Shown: positions 44,175-53,081, counted from the stretch's first letter. The stretch: DNA of 64,000 bases from Chloroflexota bacterium (GCA_016191845.1 JACPVF010000007.1:310001-374000); one strand, 5' to 3'. Notes: generated from the sequence alone by a model not told the origin. Numbers and translations are program-made.

Positions 44175-46232
44175 CTATGGTGCAGAGGGGGTGGAAGTTG
44201 GTGGCTCCTCCGTCGGGGGGACAATATCTGTAGGAGCGTCCGTGGGGGCGGGCGTCTCAGAGGGGATGGGCGTCTCTGTCGGCGCGGGGGTCAAGGTGGG
44301 AGCCTCCGTCGCGGTGGCGGTAGCAGGCACAGAAGTCGGTGAACTAACAGCGGTGGGCGTGAAGGTGGGTGTGACGAGAATTGTCTGTCCTGCCGAGTTT
44401 GTGTCGTACTCAATGTGCAGGAGCGGAGCGCCCGCCGCATCGCCATCGAAAGCCGCCGCCACGCGTTTGTCGTTTAGACCACTGATGAGGAAGACCATCG
44501 CATTACCTGCGGACCAGTCCGTGCGGTTGACGATCTCCTGCACCAGACCGGCAAGATTGGGCGTAGCCTGGGTAGCGTCGGTCGTGCCGGCTGAGGTCCA
44601 GGCAGAAGGTTTCCATACGATGTTCTCCATCGTGAGCGACCGCGAAGAGAGGTCCATCGAGGTAGTGGAGAAGGATGGAGCATTTCCGACCGCCTGGCCG
44701 CGGACATACAGGGCCACCGTATTGGAGGATACAGCTGCCGACTTGAACTGGATGTAGGCATTGACGATCTTCGCACCCTGTGGAATGTTGACGCCCGTGA
44801 AGCGCAAACCCACGGTCTGCAAGCCATTGTCATTGACAAGTTCGAGCGTGGCATGGGTGAGGTTGACCCCGCCCGAGGCGTTCTCTTCGGCGTCATCGCC
44901 GCTCGAGGCAATACGGATATCCACGCTGCGCTGGCCCTTGGGAGGCAGCACCGTGCTGTTCGGGCGGGCCGGAACCGTAGCAGTGGCGGTGGCCGCAGTT
45001 GTAGCGGTCGCTTTAACGGCGGTCGCCGTTGGCGGCGCCACGGTGACAGTGGTCTGGGAGCCTATCGTGCTGAACTCCCACGCGCCCACATCGGGGCGGG
45101 AATCGCGCGCATTGTTGGCTGCATCCGTCAACACGCCAAGAGACGCACCCGCGTTCACACCCGGTGAATTCTGGGTCAGTTTGAAGGAGGTCATCGTGTA
45201 CCCGGGCGTGGACGAGAAGACCGCGCTGCTTTGGTTATTCTTTATAGTGGCGTTATCCGGGGAGATCGCGCCGGCAGCGATGTTATTTCCAATGGTGATT
45301 CCCTGGTTGGCGGGCTGATGGCTGATGGAAATGGCCTTGCCGCCGCCGTACACATTCCAGATGGTGTTGTGTGCGATGAGTGCACCAACCAGGCCGCCAT
45401 TCGAGATATTGGAGGATACGCCGTAGAAGCTCAGTCCTTTACAGCCGTACGAGATGTTGTTGACGATAGTCAGGTTGCCAAGTTGGCCACCCCACCCCGA
45501 GTAATATTCCTCGCCGATCAGGATGCCTGTGGCGGGCTGACCCGAGCGATAGTAATTGGTATTGCTCGTGCAGTACGCAAAGCTGCGCTGCAGGGTGACC
45601 TGCTTGCTGTTATCGAGGTAAAAGTTGGCGCTGAAGTTATCGTACGAGGTGACGTTCGTGATCGTGACGTTGACGCCGCGCGTGACGGCCAATCCCTCAC
45701 CGCAGTTGTGGAAGACCTGTCCGTTCGAGAGCTGGATATCCTCGCCTCCGTAGGAGACCTTCAAGCCCGAACCCCACGAGCCCGAACCCGAGCAGGAGCT
45801 GCCACTTTTGTTCTCATTGACATTATCATGCACCGAGAAATCGGAGAGCTTGACGTGCTTGCCGCTGATGGTGACGCCGTGCTGCGTAGCGCCGGTCACT
45901 TCCAGTCCGCTGACTTCGACATAAGATCCTGTGATGACCACCGACTGGATGACCGCCGGGCCGGTCACCTTGATCGGCTGTGCGGCGGTGCCAGACTTGG
46001 TAATTTGCAGGGCCGTGTTATACGTGCCCGACTTGATGACCAGGGTCTTGCCGGCACCCAGGTTCTTGGCGCCGGTCGCGATGGAACAGGGGGAGGTCTG
46101 GGAACAGGCGGTGCCACTCCCAGTGGTGGAAACATACACATTGCTGGTGGCGGCCTGAGCGGTAAAGACGCTGCCAAAGACCAACATCAGCCCTGCGAGA
46201 AGCCCTATAACACGATAGATTGTATTTTTCAT
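44175..46232 (-). CDS. secreted right-handed beta-helix protein with Thr/Pro linkers
   Basis: A 685-residue exported protein. The signal peptide is MKNTIYRVIGLLAGLMLVFG with cleavage after AQA. Residues about 30-390 form a parallel beta-helix of pectate-lyase type, with repeated short strands such as VTISGKHVKLSDFSVHDN and NGGLVGALIAHNTIWNVYGG. A TAT-rich linker (about 395-430) leads to a jelly-roll-like domain (about 435-615, with VDIRIASSGDDAEE and TLELVNDNGLQTVGLRFTGV). A long Thr/Pro tail completes it and may be glycosylated. The enzyme activity is not evident. The roughly 175-base leader upstream is structured. Confidence 0.75.
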   Translation of the reverse strand: MKNTIYRVIGLLAGLMLVFGSVFTAQAATSNVYVSTTGSGTACSQTSPCSIATGAKNLGAGKTLVIKSGTYNTALQITKSGTAAQPIKVTGPAVIQSVVITGSYVEVSGLEVTGATQHGVTISGKHVKLSDFSVHDNVNENKSGSSCSGSGSWGSGLKVSYGGEDIQLSNGQVFHNCGEGLAVTRGVNVTITNVTSYDNFSANFYLDNSKQVTLQRSFAYCTSNTNYYRSGQPATGILIGEEYYSGWGGQLGNLTIVNNISYGCKGLSFYGVSSNISNGGLVGALIAHNTIWNVYGGGKAISISHQPANQGITIGNNIAAGAISPDNATIKNNQSSAVFSSTPGYTMTSFKLTQNSPGVNAGASLGVLTDAANNARDSRPDVGAWEFSTIGSQTTVTVAPPTATAVKATATTAATATATVPARPNSTVLPPKGQRSVDIRIASSGDDAEENASGGVNLTHATLELVNDNGLQTVGLRFTGVNIPQGAKIVNAYIQFKSAAVSSNTVALYVRGQAVGNAPSFSTTSMDLSSRSLTMENIVWKPSAWTSAGTTDATQATPNLAGLVQEIVNRTDWSAGNAMVFLISGLNDKRVAAAFDGDAAGAPLLHIEYDTNSAGQTILVTPTFTPTAVSSPTSVPATATATEAPTLTPAPTETPIPSETPAPTDAPTDIVPPTEEPPTSTPSAP

Positions 46233-46238
46233 GGTTTT

Positions 46239-46410
46239 CTCCTTTGCGGGAACCCGCCCGTTTTACGCCGAGTGGGTTCTTGCAGGTTTGCTTTGGCCCG
46301 GCGGCTTGGCAAAAACGGACGGTTTGCCTCGCGTCGAGGGCATTATGGCCCGGGAAGAGGGGTCACCCCCCATGACCCGGGTACTAAAACCACCTACAGA
46401 CCTGTTAGCC
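46239..46410 (-). other. structured leader RNA of the beta-helix gene
   Basis: On the minus strand the region contains stacked helices. ACGCGAG (46328-46334) can pair with CTCGGCGT (46265-46272) around an inner GGCAAA/TTTGCC hairpin (46308-46328). GAACCC (46274-46279) can pair with GGGTTC (46250-46255), which excludes the first helix. Further upstream, GGGTCA/TGACCC is nested in CCCGGG/CCCGGG (46349-46381). The ribosome site AGGAGA is at 46239-46244. The remaining stretch 46411-46624 has a hairpin at 46517-46545 and a TATAAT at 46586 for polX. Confidence 0.4.
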
Positions 46411-46624
46411 TGACAGATTGGAAAAGTGGGCAGGCCCCGTTTTGCCGACAAATTCTGCATTTCACAAACCAATTCTTGGAAAAGGATTAATCCCGCCTAA
46501 CTTTTTTGTTGGGCCCCGTTTTCGGGCATTTTCTCCCCGAAAACGACCATTTTTTGGCCCCCTCCGCCTTGGATTGGCTTGGGCGTATAATTCGTTCAGA
46601 GCCGACTTTTAGAGGAGAATCCCC

Positions 46625-48352
46625 ATGCTGAACAACAAACAACTGGCCGACACATTCACCCTGATCGCCAACTTAGTGGAAATCAAAGGCGAGGTCATCT
46701 ACGTCATCCTGGCCTATCGCAAGGCGGCGGAGAGTCTTGCCAGCCTGCCGCGCGAGGCCAGCGAATATTGGAAAGAAGGCAAACTGCGTGAAATCCCCGG
46801 CGTGGGAAAGGCCATCGCCGAGAAAATTGATGAATTACTTAGTACTGGCAAACTCGAATTCTTGGAAAAGCTCAAACAAGAAGTCCCCGAAAGCCTGGCC
46901 TCCTGGCTGCAAGTCCCAGGGCTGGGACCGAAGAAGGTTGCAGCGATCTGGAAGGCGCTGAACATCACCACCCTGCCCGAGTTGGAGGCCGCCGCCAAAG
47001 ATGGGAAACTGCGCAGCCTGCCAGGCATGGGAGCGAAGTCTGAGGCGGCCATCCTCGAAGGGATTGCGTCGCTGGCCCGCCGCTCGGGGCGGATTCCGTT
47101 GGGGCGGGCGTATCCACTCGCCCAGGAGATCATCCGCATCCTCAAGGGAGTGGAAGGCGTCGTCGCCGCGGAGCCCGCTGGCAGCCTCCGGCGCATGCGC
47201 TCCACCGTCGGCGACCTGGACATCCTCGTCGCGGCGAAGGAGTCTGCGCCGGTGATGGAGGCCTTCGTCAAATTGCCGGGCGTCAGCCGCGTACTGGGCC
47301 AGGGCGAGACCAAGTCCAGCATCGAATTCGGCGACGGGGTGCGGGCGCAAGTCTGGGTACATCCGCCCGAGAAGTTCGGCACGGCGCTGCAATACGCCAC
47401 GGGTTCGAAGGATCACAACGTGCAATTGCGGCAGATCGCCCTCGCCAAGGGACTCTCGCTCTCCGAGCATGCGCTGACCAAGACCGACGGCAGTGGCGAA
47501 ATTTTATGCGCCACCGAAGCGGAGGTATACGAACGCCTCGGCCTGCCGTGGATTCCGCCCGAGTTGCGCGAGGATCGCGGTGAAGTGGCGGCAGCCAAGG
47601 CTGGCAAGCTCCCGAAACTGATCGAAGTCAAAGACATCAAAGCCGACCTGCAAACCCATTCCAATTGGAGCGATGGCAAGTTGACCATGTTCGAGATGGC
47701 GCGCGCGGCTGCCAAACGCGGCATCAAGGTCATCGCCTTCACCGACCATTCCGTCAGCCTGGGGGTGACAGGCGGCCTGAGCATGGATGATCACAAGAAG
47801 CAGGCCGCGGAGATCAAGAAGATCCAGAAGCAACTGGGGGATGACATTCTCGTCCTGCACGCCACTGAGGTCGAGATCAAGGCGGATGGCACGCTGGATT
47901 ATCCCGATGAATTCCTGGCCTCGCTCGACCTGGTGCTGGCCTCGTTGCACACGTCGCTGCGCCAACCGCGCGAGAAAGTGACCGAGCGCCTGCTCAACGC
48001 CATCCACAACCCGCACGTGGACATCATTGGTCATCCCACGGGGCGGCTGATCCCCGACCGTGAAGGCGCCGACCTCGACATGGATGCCGTGCTCAACGCC
48101 GCCGCCGAAACAGGCGTGGCGCTGGAGATCAATGCCCACCCCTCGCGCCTCGACCTGGACGACGTCTACGCGCGCCGCGCAAAGGAGATGGGGATTCCCA
48201 TCAGCATCAACACCGACTCGCATTCCGAGGAGGACTTCGATAATCTCTTCTACGGCGTGGCCATCGCCCGCCGCGCCTGGTTGACCAAGGCAGACGTCAT
48301 CAACTGCTGGTCGCCAGATAAATTATTGAAATGGCTGAAGAAACGAGGATAA
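46625..48352 (+). CDS. polX: DNA polymerase X / PHP exonuclease (PolX)
   Basis: A 575-residue PolX. In order: an 8-kDa-like HhH domain (about 1-80, IPGVGKAIAEKIDELL), a second HhH (VPGLGPKKVAAIWKALN), the Pol-beta palm with GDLDILV (Asp197 and Asp199) and a GSLRRMRSTVG block, and the C-terminal PHP domain (about 335-575) with DLQTHSNWSDG, FTDHSVSLG, DIIGHPTGRL and NTDSHSEEDF. The third palm carboxylate is missing: at its place VRAQVWVHPP has Gln242. PHP metal ligands look complete, so 3'-5' exonuclease or AP-endonuclease activity is likely. It is followed directly by a small membrane protein. The start follows GAGGAG. Confidence 0.9.
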   Translation: MLNNKQLADTFTLIANLVEIKGEVIYVILAYRKAAESLASLPREASEYWKEGKLREIPGVGKAIAEKIDELLSTGKLEFLEKLKQEVPESLASWLQVPGLGPKKVAAIWKALNITTLPELEAAAKDGKLRSLPGMGAKSEAAILEGIASLARRSGRIPLGRAYPLAQEIIRILKGVEGVVAAEPAGSLRRMRSTVGDLDILVAAKESAPVMEAFVKLPGVSRVLGQGETKSSIEFGDGVRAQVWVHPPEKFGTALQYATGSKDHNVQLRQIALAKGLSLSEHALTKTDGSGEILCATEAEVYERLGLPWIPPELREDRGEVAAAKAGKLPKLIEVKDIKADLQTHSNWSDGKLTMFEMARAAAKRGIKVIAFTDHSVSLGVTGGLSMDDHKKQAAEIKKIQKQLGDDILVLHATEVEIKADGTLDYPDEFLASLDLVLASLHTSLRQPREKVTERLLNAIHNPHVDIIGHPTGRLIPDREGADLDMDAVLNAAAETGVALEINAHPSRLDLDDVYARRAKEMGIPISINTDSHSEEDFDNLFYGVAIARRAWLTKADVINCWSPDKLLKWLKKRG

Positions 48353-48353
48353 G

Positions 48354-48629
48354 ATGTTGAAATTCCTCAAGCCGTCCCTTCTCAAGATTGTCGTCACACT
48401 GATTCTGTTCGTCGGCCTGACCTGGTTGTGGAGCCTGAAGAACATGTTCATCATGGATGCCTCCTTCCATGGCCTGCCGCTGACTTTCTACACCGTCTGG
48501 GGACCCTGTCAGGCGGGACAGACCTGTTCGGAGTTCAACGGGCTCAATTTTGGGCTGGACCTCGCGCTTTGGTACCTCATCGGCGCATTCCTCGTGGGCC
48601 GATTCGCGCGGAAACCGAAGCCATCCTGA
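48354..48629 (+). CDS. 91-residue two-helix membrane protein
   Basis: The protein has helix 1 (KIVVTLILFVGLTWLWSL), an extracytoplasmic loop with a Cys pair (WGPCQAGQTCSEFNG) that could form a disulfide, and helix 2 (LDLALWYLIGAFLVGRFA). No family is recognised. The ATG is separated from the polX stop by one base, so it is translated together with polX. Confidence 0.6.
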   Translation: MLKFLKPSLLKIVVTLILFVGLTWLWSLKNMFIMDASFHGLPLTFYTVWGPCQAGQTCSEFNGLNFGLDLALWYLIGAFLVGRFARKPKPS

Positions 48630-48725
48630 GGCGTTGTGCGGATGGGGCGCGGCGTGGTATGATGCTCCCGCCCGCTCCCTGACCGTAGTCGGCGGCGGGT
48701 GCAACCCTTATTTTTTGGAGTACCC

Positions 48726-49700
48726 ATGACCAACGACCCCATCTCTGCTGGAGAGGTCCGCTTCTTCAGCGGAAGTTCCAATCCAAAACTGGCCGAGAGC
48801 ATTGCCGCCAAATTAGGCGTGCCGCTCGATGAAACCAAGATCACACGTTTCAGCAACGACAACATGTATATCCAACTCGGCGCCAGTGTACGGTACCGCC
48901 GCGTGTACATCGTGCAGTCGCTCTCGCAGCCTGTCAACGATCATCTAATGGAATTGCTGATGATGATCGACATTGCACGTGGCGCAGCAGCCTCCGAGAT
49001 CCACGCCATCATTCCGTACTTCTCATTCGGCCGCTCGGACAAGAAGGATGCCCCGCGTATCTCCATCACGGCGCGCCTGGTCGCTGATCTGCTCCAGACG
49101 GCAGGCGCCACGCATGTGATGAGCATGATGTTCCACTCGCCGCAAGTGCACGGCTTCTTCGCCGTCCCCACCGACCCGCTCAGCAGCCGTCCTGTCTTCA
49201 AGGACTATCTGGCTCAGAAGGACCTGAGCGGCGCGATCATCGTTGCACCTGATATGGGGCAGGCCAAGTCGGCTGCGCGGTTCGCGCGCACGCTCGACCT
49301 GCCCGTGGCCGCCGGCAACAAAGAACGCGTCTCCGACACCGAGGTGGTCATCAGCGGCCTGGTCGGCAACCAGGTGCGCGGGCACAAGCGTGCACTGGTC
49401 TACGATGACGAAATCGCCACGGGCGGCTCGATTCTCGAACTCAGCCGCGTGCTGGTCAACGAAGGCGTGGAAGACATCATGGTCGTCTGCACACACGGCG
49501 TCTTCAGCCGCAACGGGCTCGAACGTCTGGCAGAAGTGCCGCAAATCAGCGAGATCATCACCACCGACACGGTCCACATTCCGCCCGAGAAGTCCCATCC
49601 CAAGCTCAAGGTGCTCTCGGTGGCGCCCATCTTCGCGGAGGCCATCCGTCACAACTTCAGCCGCGAGTCGCTCAGCGACCTGTTCGTGTACGGCGAATAA
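48726..49700 (+). CDS. prs: ribose-phosphate pyrophosphokinase (PRPP synthase)
   Basis: Makes PRPP from ribose-5-phosphate and ATP for nucleotides and, here possibly, polyprenyl-ribose synthesis. The 324-residue protein has the N-terminal FFSGSSNPKLAESIAAKLGV, TRFSNDNMYIQLGASVRYRR, YFSFGRSDKKDAPRISITAR and the PRPP signature ALVYDDEIATGGSILELSRV (residues about 220-240). The central DD is intact. GGAG lies 5 bases before ATG 48726. A terminator follows. It is a single-gene unit. Confidence 0.92.
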   Translation: MTNDPISAGEVRFFSGSSNPKLAESIAAKLGVPLDETKITRFSNDNMYIQLGASVRYRRVYIVQSLSQPVNDHLMELLMMIDIARGAAASEIHAIIPYFSFGRSDKKDAPRISITARLVADLLQTAGATHVMSMMFHSPQVHGFFAVPTDPLSSRPVFKDYLAQKDLSGAIIVAPDMGQAKSAARFARTLDLPVAAGNKERVSDTEVVISGLVGNQVRGHKRALVYDDEIATGGSILELSRVLVNEGVEDIMVVCTHGVFSRNGLERLAEVPQISEIITTDTVHIPPEKSHPKLKVLSVAPIFAEAIRHNFSRESLSDLFVYGE

Positions 49701-49727
49701 AAGACATACAAAACATAACTTCATCAG

Positions 49728-49785
49728 AGATGAACAGTGATGGACGGAAATTCGAACCAGTACCATTCCTGTTCATCTTTTTTAT
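49728..49785 (+). terminator. intrinsic terminator of prs
   Basis: AGATGAACAG (49728-49737) pairs with CTGTTCATCT (49769-49778) around a 31-base loop, followed by TTTTT. The large loop is unusual but the T run is good. Confidence 0.65.
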
Positions 49786-49824
49786 GACGTATCCAAATTT
49801 CGGGACATTTTAGGAAGAAGGGAC

Positions 49825-50337
49825 ATGGATACCATCCTCGAGACTCCCCGCCTGCGTCTGATCCCGTTGAGCGAACGTCAACTTGGCCTGTGCCTGCACA
49901 ACCTACCCGCCTTCGAGCAGGACCTTGGCTTTCCGTTCGCGCGCGATGTGGTGGACACGTCCGTACTGCGTGCGCTGGGCATGAAGCTCAAGAAGATGAG
50001 GCAGGCGGACCCGTCCACACACCTGTGGTACACCTACTGGCTGATCGCGCTCAAGGCGGAGAATATCGGCGCAGGGCTGGCCGGCTTCAAGGGTTATCCC
50101 AAACAGGACGGCTCGACCGAGATCGGGTACGGGATCAGCCCGAGGTTCCAGAATCAGGGGTATATGACAGAGGCCGTTCGAGGTCTGGTCGATTGGGCAT
50201 TCTCTCATCCATTCTGCAAAACGGTGACCGCCACCACAGTCAAGAATCCCGCTTCCAACCGCCTGCTGCAAAAGATCGGCGCGGAATTGATCGAACAGAA
50301 CAGAGACTCTTTTTCGTGGAAGATAAACCGTGTCTAA
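49825..50337 (+). CDS. RimJ/RimL-type GNAT acetyltransferase
   Basis: A 170-residue GNAT protein. It begins ILETPRLRLIPLSERQLG and has EIGYGISPRFQNQGYMTEAV (acetyl-CoA loop QNQGYMTEA) and VKNPASNRLLQKIGAELIEQ. The acceptor may be an N-terminus, a peptide or an antibiotic. It is not in an operon. Confidence 0.8.
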   Translation: MDTILETPRLRLIPLSERQLGLCLHNLPAFEQDLGFPFARDVVDTSVLRALGMKLKKMRQADPSTHLWYTYWLIALKAENIGAGLAGFKGYPKQDGSTEIGYGISPRFQNQGYMTEAVRGLVDWAFSHPFCKTVTATTVKNPASNRLLQKIGAELIEQNRDSFSWKINRV

Positions 50338-50366
50338 GTGTGTACACCTGTGGCATGGAATGACTG

Positions 50367-50372
50367 TATAAT
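50367..50372 (+). promoter_or_regulatory. -10 element of the ferritin gene
   Basis: TATAAT lies 39 bases before the ferritin ATG, preceded by ACTG. No good -35 is visible, and no Fur- or DtxR-type palindrome was recognised. Confidence 0.45.
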
Positions 50373-50410
50373 TTAAACATGGAATAAAAACCATTCAAAA
50401 GGAGATACCC

Positions 50411-50905
50411 ATGATCGGAAAAGCGATGCAAGATACCATCAATGAACAGATCAACAAGGAACTCTTCTCCTCCTACCTGTATCTTTCGATGGCTGCCTAC
50501 TTCGAGGACAAAAGCCTGCCCGGCTTCGCGCACTGGATGCGCATGCAAGAAGCCGAAGAACGCGAGCATGCCATGAAGTTCTACGACTTCCTGCTCGAGC
50601 GCGGCGGCAAGGTAATGCTCAAGGCCATCGATGCCCCCAAGACTGAGTGGACGTCCACCATGGAAGTGATGCAAGAGGTTGCCGAGCACGAGGCCAAGGT
50701 TACTGCTTCGATCTACGCCCTCTACGAACTGGCCCTCAAAGAAAAGGACTATCCCGCCCAGATGATGCTGCAATGGTTCATCACCGAGCAGGTCGAAGAG
50801 GAGAAGAACGCGGCCGAGATCATCGCCAGCCTGAAGATGATCGAAGCCCACGAGACTGCCGTCCTGCAGTTGGATCACCGCCTGGGCAAGCGCGGCGGCG
50901 ACTAA
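50411..50905 (+). CDS. non-haem ferritin
   Basis: A 164-residue ferritin that stores iron as a 24-mer cage. The four-helix bundle shows INKELFSSYLYLSMAAYFED (first ferroxidase Glu), FAHWMRMQEAEEREHAMKFY (EEREH ligands) and EKDYPAQMMLQWFITEQVEE (EQVEE ligands). No haem-ligand Met typical of bacterioferritin is at the expected place, so FtnA is favoured. AGGAG precedes the ATG by 5 bases. A strong terminator follows. Confidence 0.92.
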   Translation: MIGKAMQDTINEQINKELFSSYLYLSMAAYFEDKSLPGFAHWMRMQEAEEREHAMKFYDFLLERGGKVMLKAIDAPKTEWTSTMEVMQEVAEHEAKVTASIYALYELALKEKDYPAQMMLQWFITEQVEEEKNAAEIIASLKMIEAHETAVLQLDHRLGKRGGD

Positions 50906-50915
50906 AGGTCAGGAT

Positions 50916-50957
50916 AAAGACCCTAAAGGTCTGTTAGACCTTTAGGGTCTTTTATTT
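50916..50957 (+). terminator. intrinsic terminator of the ferritin gene
   Basis: AAAGACCCTAAAGGTC (50916-50931) pairs exactly with 50937-50952 around TGTTA, then ATTTTTT. The arm resembles that at 9763-9777. Confidence 0.9.
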
Positions 50958-50970
50958 TTTGGGAGATTTC

Positions 50971-51417
50971 ATGGACAACATCATCATCCGTCGCGCCACC
51001 GCCGACGACAAGCCCGACTGGCTGCGCATGCGGCTGCTTTTATGGACCTATGCCACTGCCGAAGGCTTCGAACCACAACTGGACCCGACCCTGGCGAATC
51101 CCGATATGGCGGTCTTCATCGCCGCCCTGCCCGACGGACGGCGGGTCGGCTTCCTCGAAGCGGGTACGCGGACCTATGGCGAGGGGTGCGAGACCAGCCC
51201 TGTCGGCTACGTGGAAGGCATCTACGTGGAAGAGGACCTGCGCGGACGGGGCGTAGCCCGTCTCCTGATGCAGACCGCCGAAGATTGGTCGCGTGAAAAA
51301 GGCTATCAGGAGATCGCCTCCGACACCTGGCTGGAGAACGATGCCAGCATCCAGATGCATCTGCGCATGGGATACGAAGAGATGGAACGCCTCGTACATT
51401 TTGTGAAAAAGTTATAA
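50971..51417 (+). CDS. AAC(6')-like GNAT acetyltransferase
   Basis: A 148-residue GNAT protein with the typical AAC(6')-I string: GEGCETSPVGYVEGIYVEED, RGRGVARLLMQTAEDWSREK, EIASDTWLENDASIQMHLRM and GYEEMERLVHFVKKL. These match chromosomal aminoglycoside 6'-N-acetyltransferase-like proteins; the physiological substrate of such chromosomal copies is often unknown. ATG 50971 follows GGGAG by 6 bases, directly after the ferritin terminator, so the two are probably independent. Resistance should not be assumed. Confidence 0.72.
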   Translation: MDNIIIRRATADDKPDWLRMRLLLWTYATAEGFEPQLDPTLANPDMAVFIAALPDGRRVGFLEAGTRTYGEGCETSPVGYVEGIYVEEDLRGRGVARLLMQTAEDWSREKGYQEIASDTWLENDASIQMHLRMGYEEMERLVHFVKKL

Positions 51418-51448
51418 TGAATATCTCTGCCCAGAGCGAATTGGACTT

Positions 51449-52501
51449 ATGAATACATTCCTCCTTTACGGTTCCTACGGTTATACAGGCCGGTTGATCC
51501 TCGACCTGGCGGTTCAAAACGGACTCAAGCCACTGCTGGCAGGCCGCGACGAGACACGTCTCAAAGCGCAGGCTGAACAGTACGGGTTGGATTATCGCGC
51601 CTTCAGCCTGGACAATTCATCTGCGCTGGATTCTGCTCTATGTGAAGTGGACGCCGTGTTGCATTGCGCGGGTCCGTTCGTGCTGACCTTCCGCCAGATG
51701 GCCGAGGCCTGTCTGCGCACGAGACGACATTATGTGGACATCAGCGGCGAGATCGAGGGCTTCGAAGCGCTGGCCGCGTTGGATGGGGAGGCTCGCGCAG
51801 CAGGCATCATGATGCTGCCCGGCGCAGGCTTCGACGTGGTCCCCACGGATTGCCTCGCCGCGCATCTCAAACGGCGCCTGCCCTCGGCCACGCACCTGCG
51901 TTTGTTCATCCGCAGTGTGGGAGCGGGTGTCTCGCGCGGCACGGCCAAGTCGGGCATCGAGAACATGCATCGCGGGGGACGCATCCGCCGCGACGGAAAG
52001 ATCGTCAGCGTGCCGCCCGTCTGGCGCATCCTGCCCGCGGACTTCGGACGCGGCCCCGTGCAGACGGTGTCCATCGGCTGGGGCGATGTGTCCACGGCGT
52101 ATCACAGCACGGGCATCCCCAACGTCGAGACCTACATGGCCTTCCCGCGTGCAATGGTCGACGCGCTGTATCTGACACGCTGGTTCGGTCCACTGATGTA
52201 TTCACGGCCGATGAAGTCCCTGCTCCAATCGCTGCTCAACCTGACGCCGCTCGGCCCCGACGGGCAGGCCCGTCAGCGTGGACGGGCGCTCATCGTCGGT
52301 GAGGTCAGCGACGCGACGGGAAAGGTGGTGCGAGGCCGCCTTCAGACAAGCGAAGGCTACTCGTTCACTGCCCAGGCCACAGTCGAGGTAATGAAGCGCA
52401 TCCTGGGGCTGGACCTGCGGACCGGCTTCCAGACCCCCAGCCAGGTTTACGGCGCAGACTTCGTCCTGCAATTTCCGAACGTGAAACGCGAGGATTTGTG
52501 A
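51449..52501 (+). CDS. saccharopine-dehydrogenase-family NAD(P)-binding protein
   Basis: A 350-residue protein with an N-terminal Rossmann motif LLYGSYGYTGRLILDLAVQN and a family block AGRDETRLKAQAEQYGLDYR. It also has DAVLHCAGPFVLTFRQMAEA and HYVDISGEIEGFEALAALDG. The family contains saccharopine and homospermidine dehydrogenases and trans-acting enoyl reductases; substrate unknown. Its stop overlaps the GTG start of the PEBP-like gene by 4 bases (GTGA). Confidence 0.78.
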   Translation: MNTFLLYGSYGYTGRLILDLAVQNGLKPLLAGRDETRLKAQAEQYGLDYRAFSLDNSSALDSALCEVDAVLHCAGPFVLTFRQMAEACLRTRRHYVDISGEIEGFEALAALDGEARAAGIMMLPGAGFDVVPTDCLAAHLKRRLPSATHLRLFIRSVGAGVSRGTAKSGIENMHRGGRIRRDGKIVSVPPVWRILPADFGRGPVQTVSIGWGDVSTAYHSTGIPNVETYMAFPRAMVDALYLTRWFGPLMYSRPMKSLLQSLLNLTPLGPDGQARQRGRALIVGEVSDATGKVVRGRLQTSEGYSFTAQATVEVMKRILGLDLRTGFQTPSQVYGADFVLQFPNVKREDL

Positions 52502-53022
52502 GAGTCTGGATCCTCGTTTTGATTCTGTTCCTGACCGCCTGTTCTGCCCCTGCCCCTTCGGAGGTTCCCATGACCCTGACCCTTTCCAGCAATGCATTTG
52601 CCACGGGACAATCCATCCCGTCGAAATATTCGTGCCTCGGCCGCGACATCTCGCCCGACCTGTCCTGGACCGACGCACCCGCCAACACCCGCTCTTTCGC
52701 GCTGATCGTCGACGACCCCGATGCGCCGATGGGAACCTGGGTACACTGGGTGCTCTTCAACCTGCCCGCCTCGGCGCGGAGCGTGCCCGAAGATGCGGGC
52801 GCGTCGCTCCCTGCAGGCAGCTTGCAAGGTAAGAACTCTTCGGGGAATGCAAAGTATATGGGACCCTGTCCGCCTTCGGGCACGCACCGCTACTTCTTCA
52901 AGCTGTACGCGCTCGACACGCTGTTGGACCTACCCAAAGGCGCCAGCAAAGCGGACCTGCTCAAAGCGATGGAAGGTCACATCCTGGCACAGGGTGAATT
53001 AATGGGGACGTTCAGCAAGTAA
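52498..53022 (+). CDS. YbhB/YbcL (PEBP)-family lipoprotein
   Basis: A 174-residue protein with a lipoprotein signal (MRVWILVLILFLTACSAPAP, Cys15). The PEBP fold shows IPSKYSCLGRDISPDLSWTD, FALIVDDPDAPMGTWVHWVL and GPCPPSGTHRYFFKLYALD, the conserved ligand-pocket blocks. Ligand and role are unknown. The GTG start overlaps the previous stop, so translation is coupled. A hairpin follows the stop. Confidence 0.88.
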   Translation: MRVWILVLILFLTACSAPAPSEVPMTLTLSSNAFATGQSIPSKYSCLGRDISPDLSWTDAPANTRSFALIVDDPDAPMGTWVHWVLFNLPASARSVPEDAGASLPAGSLQGKNSSGNAKYMGPCPPSGTHRYFFKLYALDTLLDLPKGASKADLLKAMEGHILAQGELMGTFSK

Positions 53023-53027
53023 ATGCC

Positions 53028-53058
53028 GTACTGACCGCAGTTGAACTGCGGTCAGTAC
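53028..53058. terminator. 15-bp stem hairpin after the PEBP-like gene
   Basis: GTACTGACCGCAGTT (53028-53042) pairs with 53044-53058 around one base. No T run follows, so it may be an RNA-protecting end or a weak terminator. Confidence 0.55.
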
Positions 53059-53081
53059 AACAAATCGATCAAGGAAACATC

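Noticed and set aside
46239-46410. Class I cyclic di-GMP riboswitch
   Set aside because: GGCAAACC and AAGCC pieces occur, but the GGACGCAAAGCC core and GNRA tetraloop/receptor are missing, so only a structured leader is reported.
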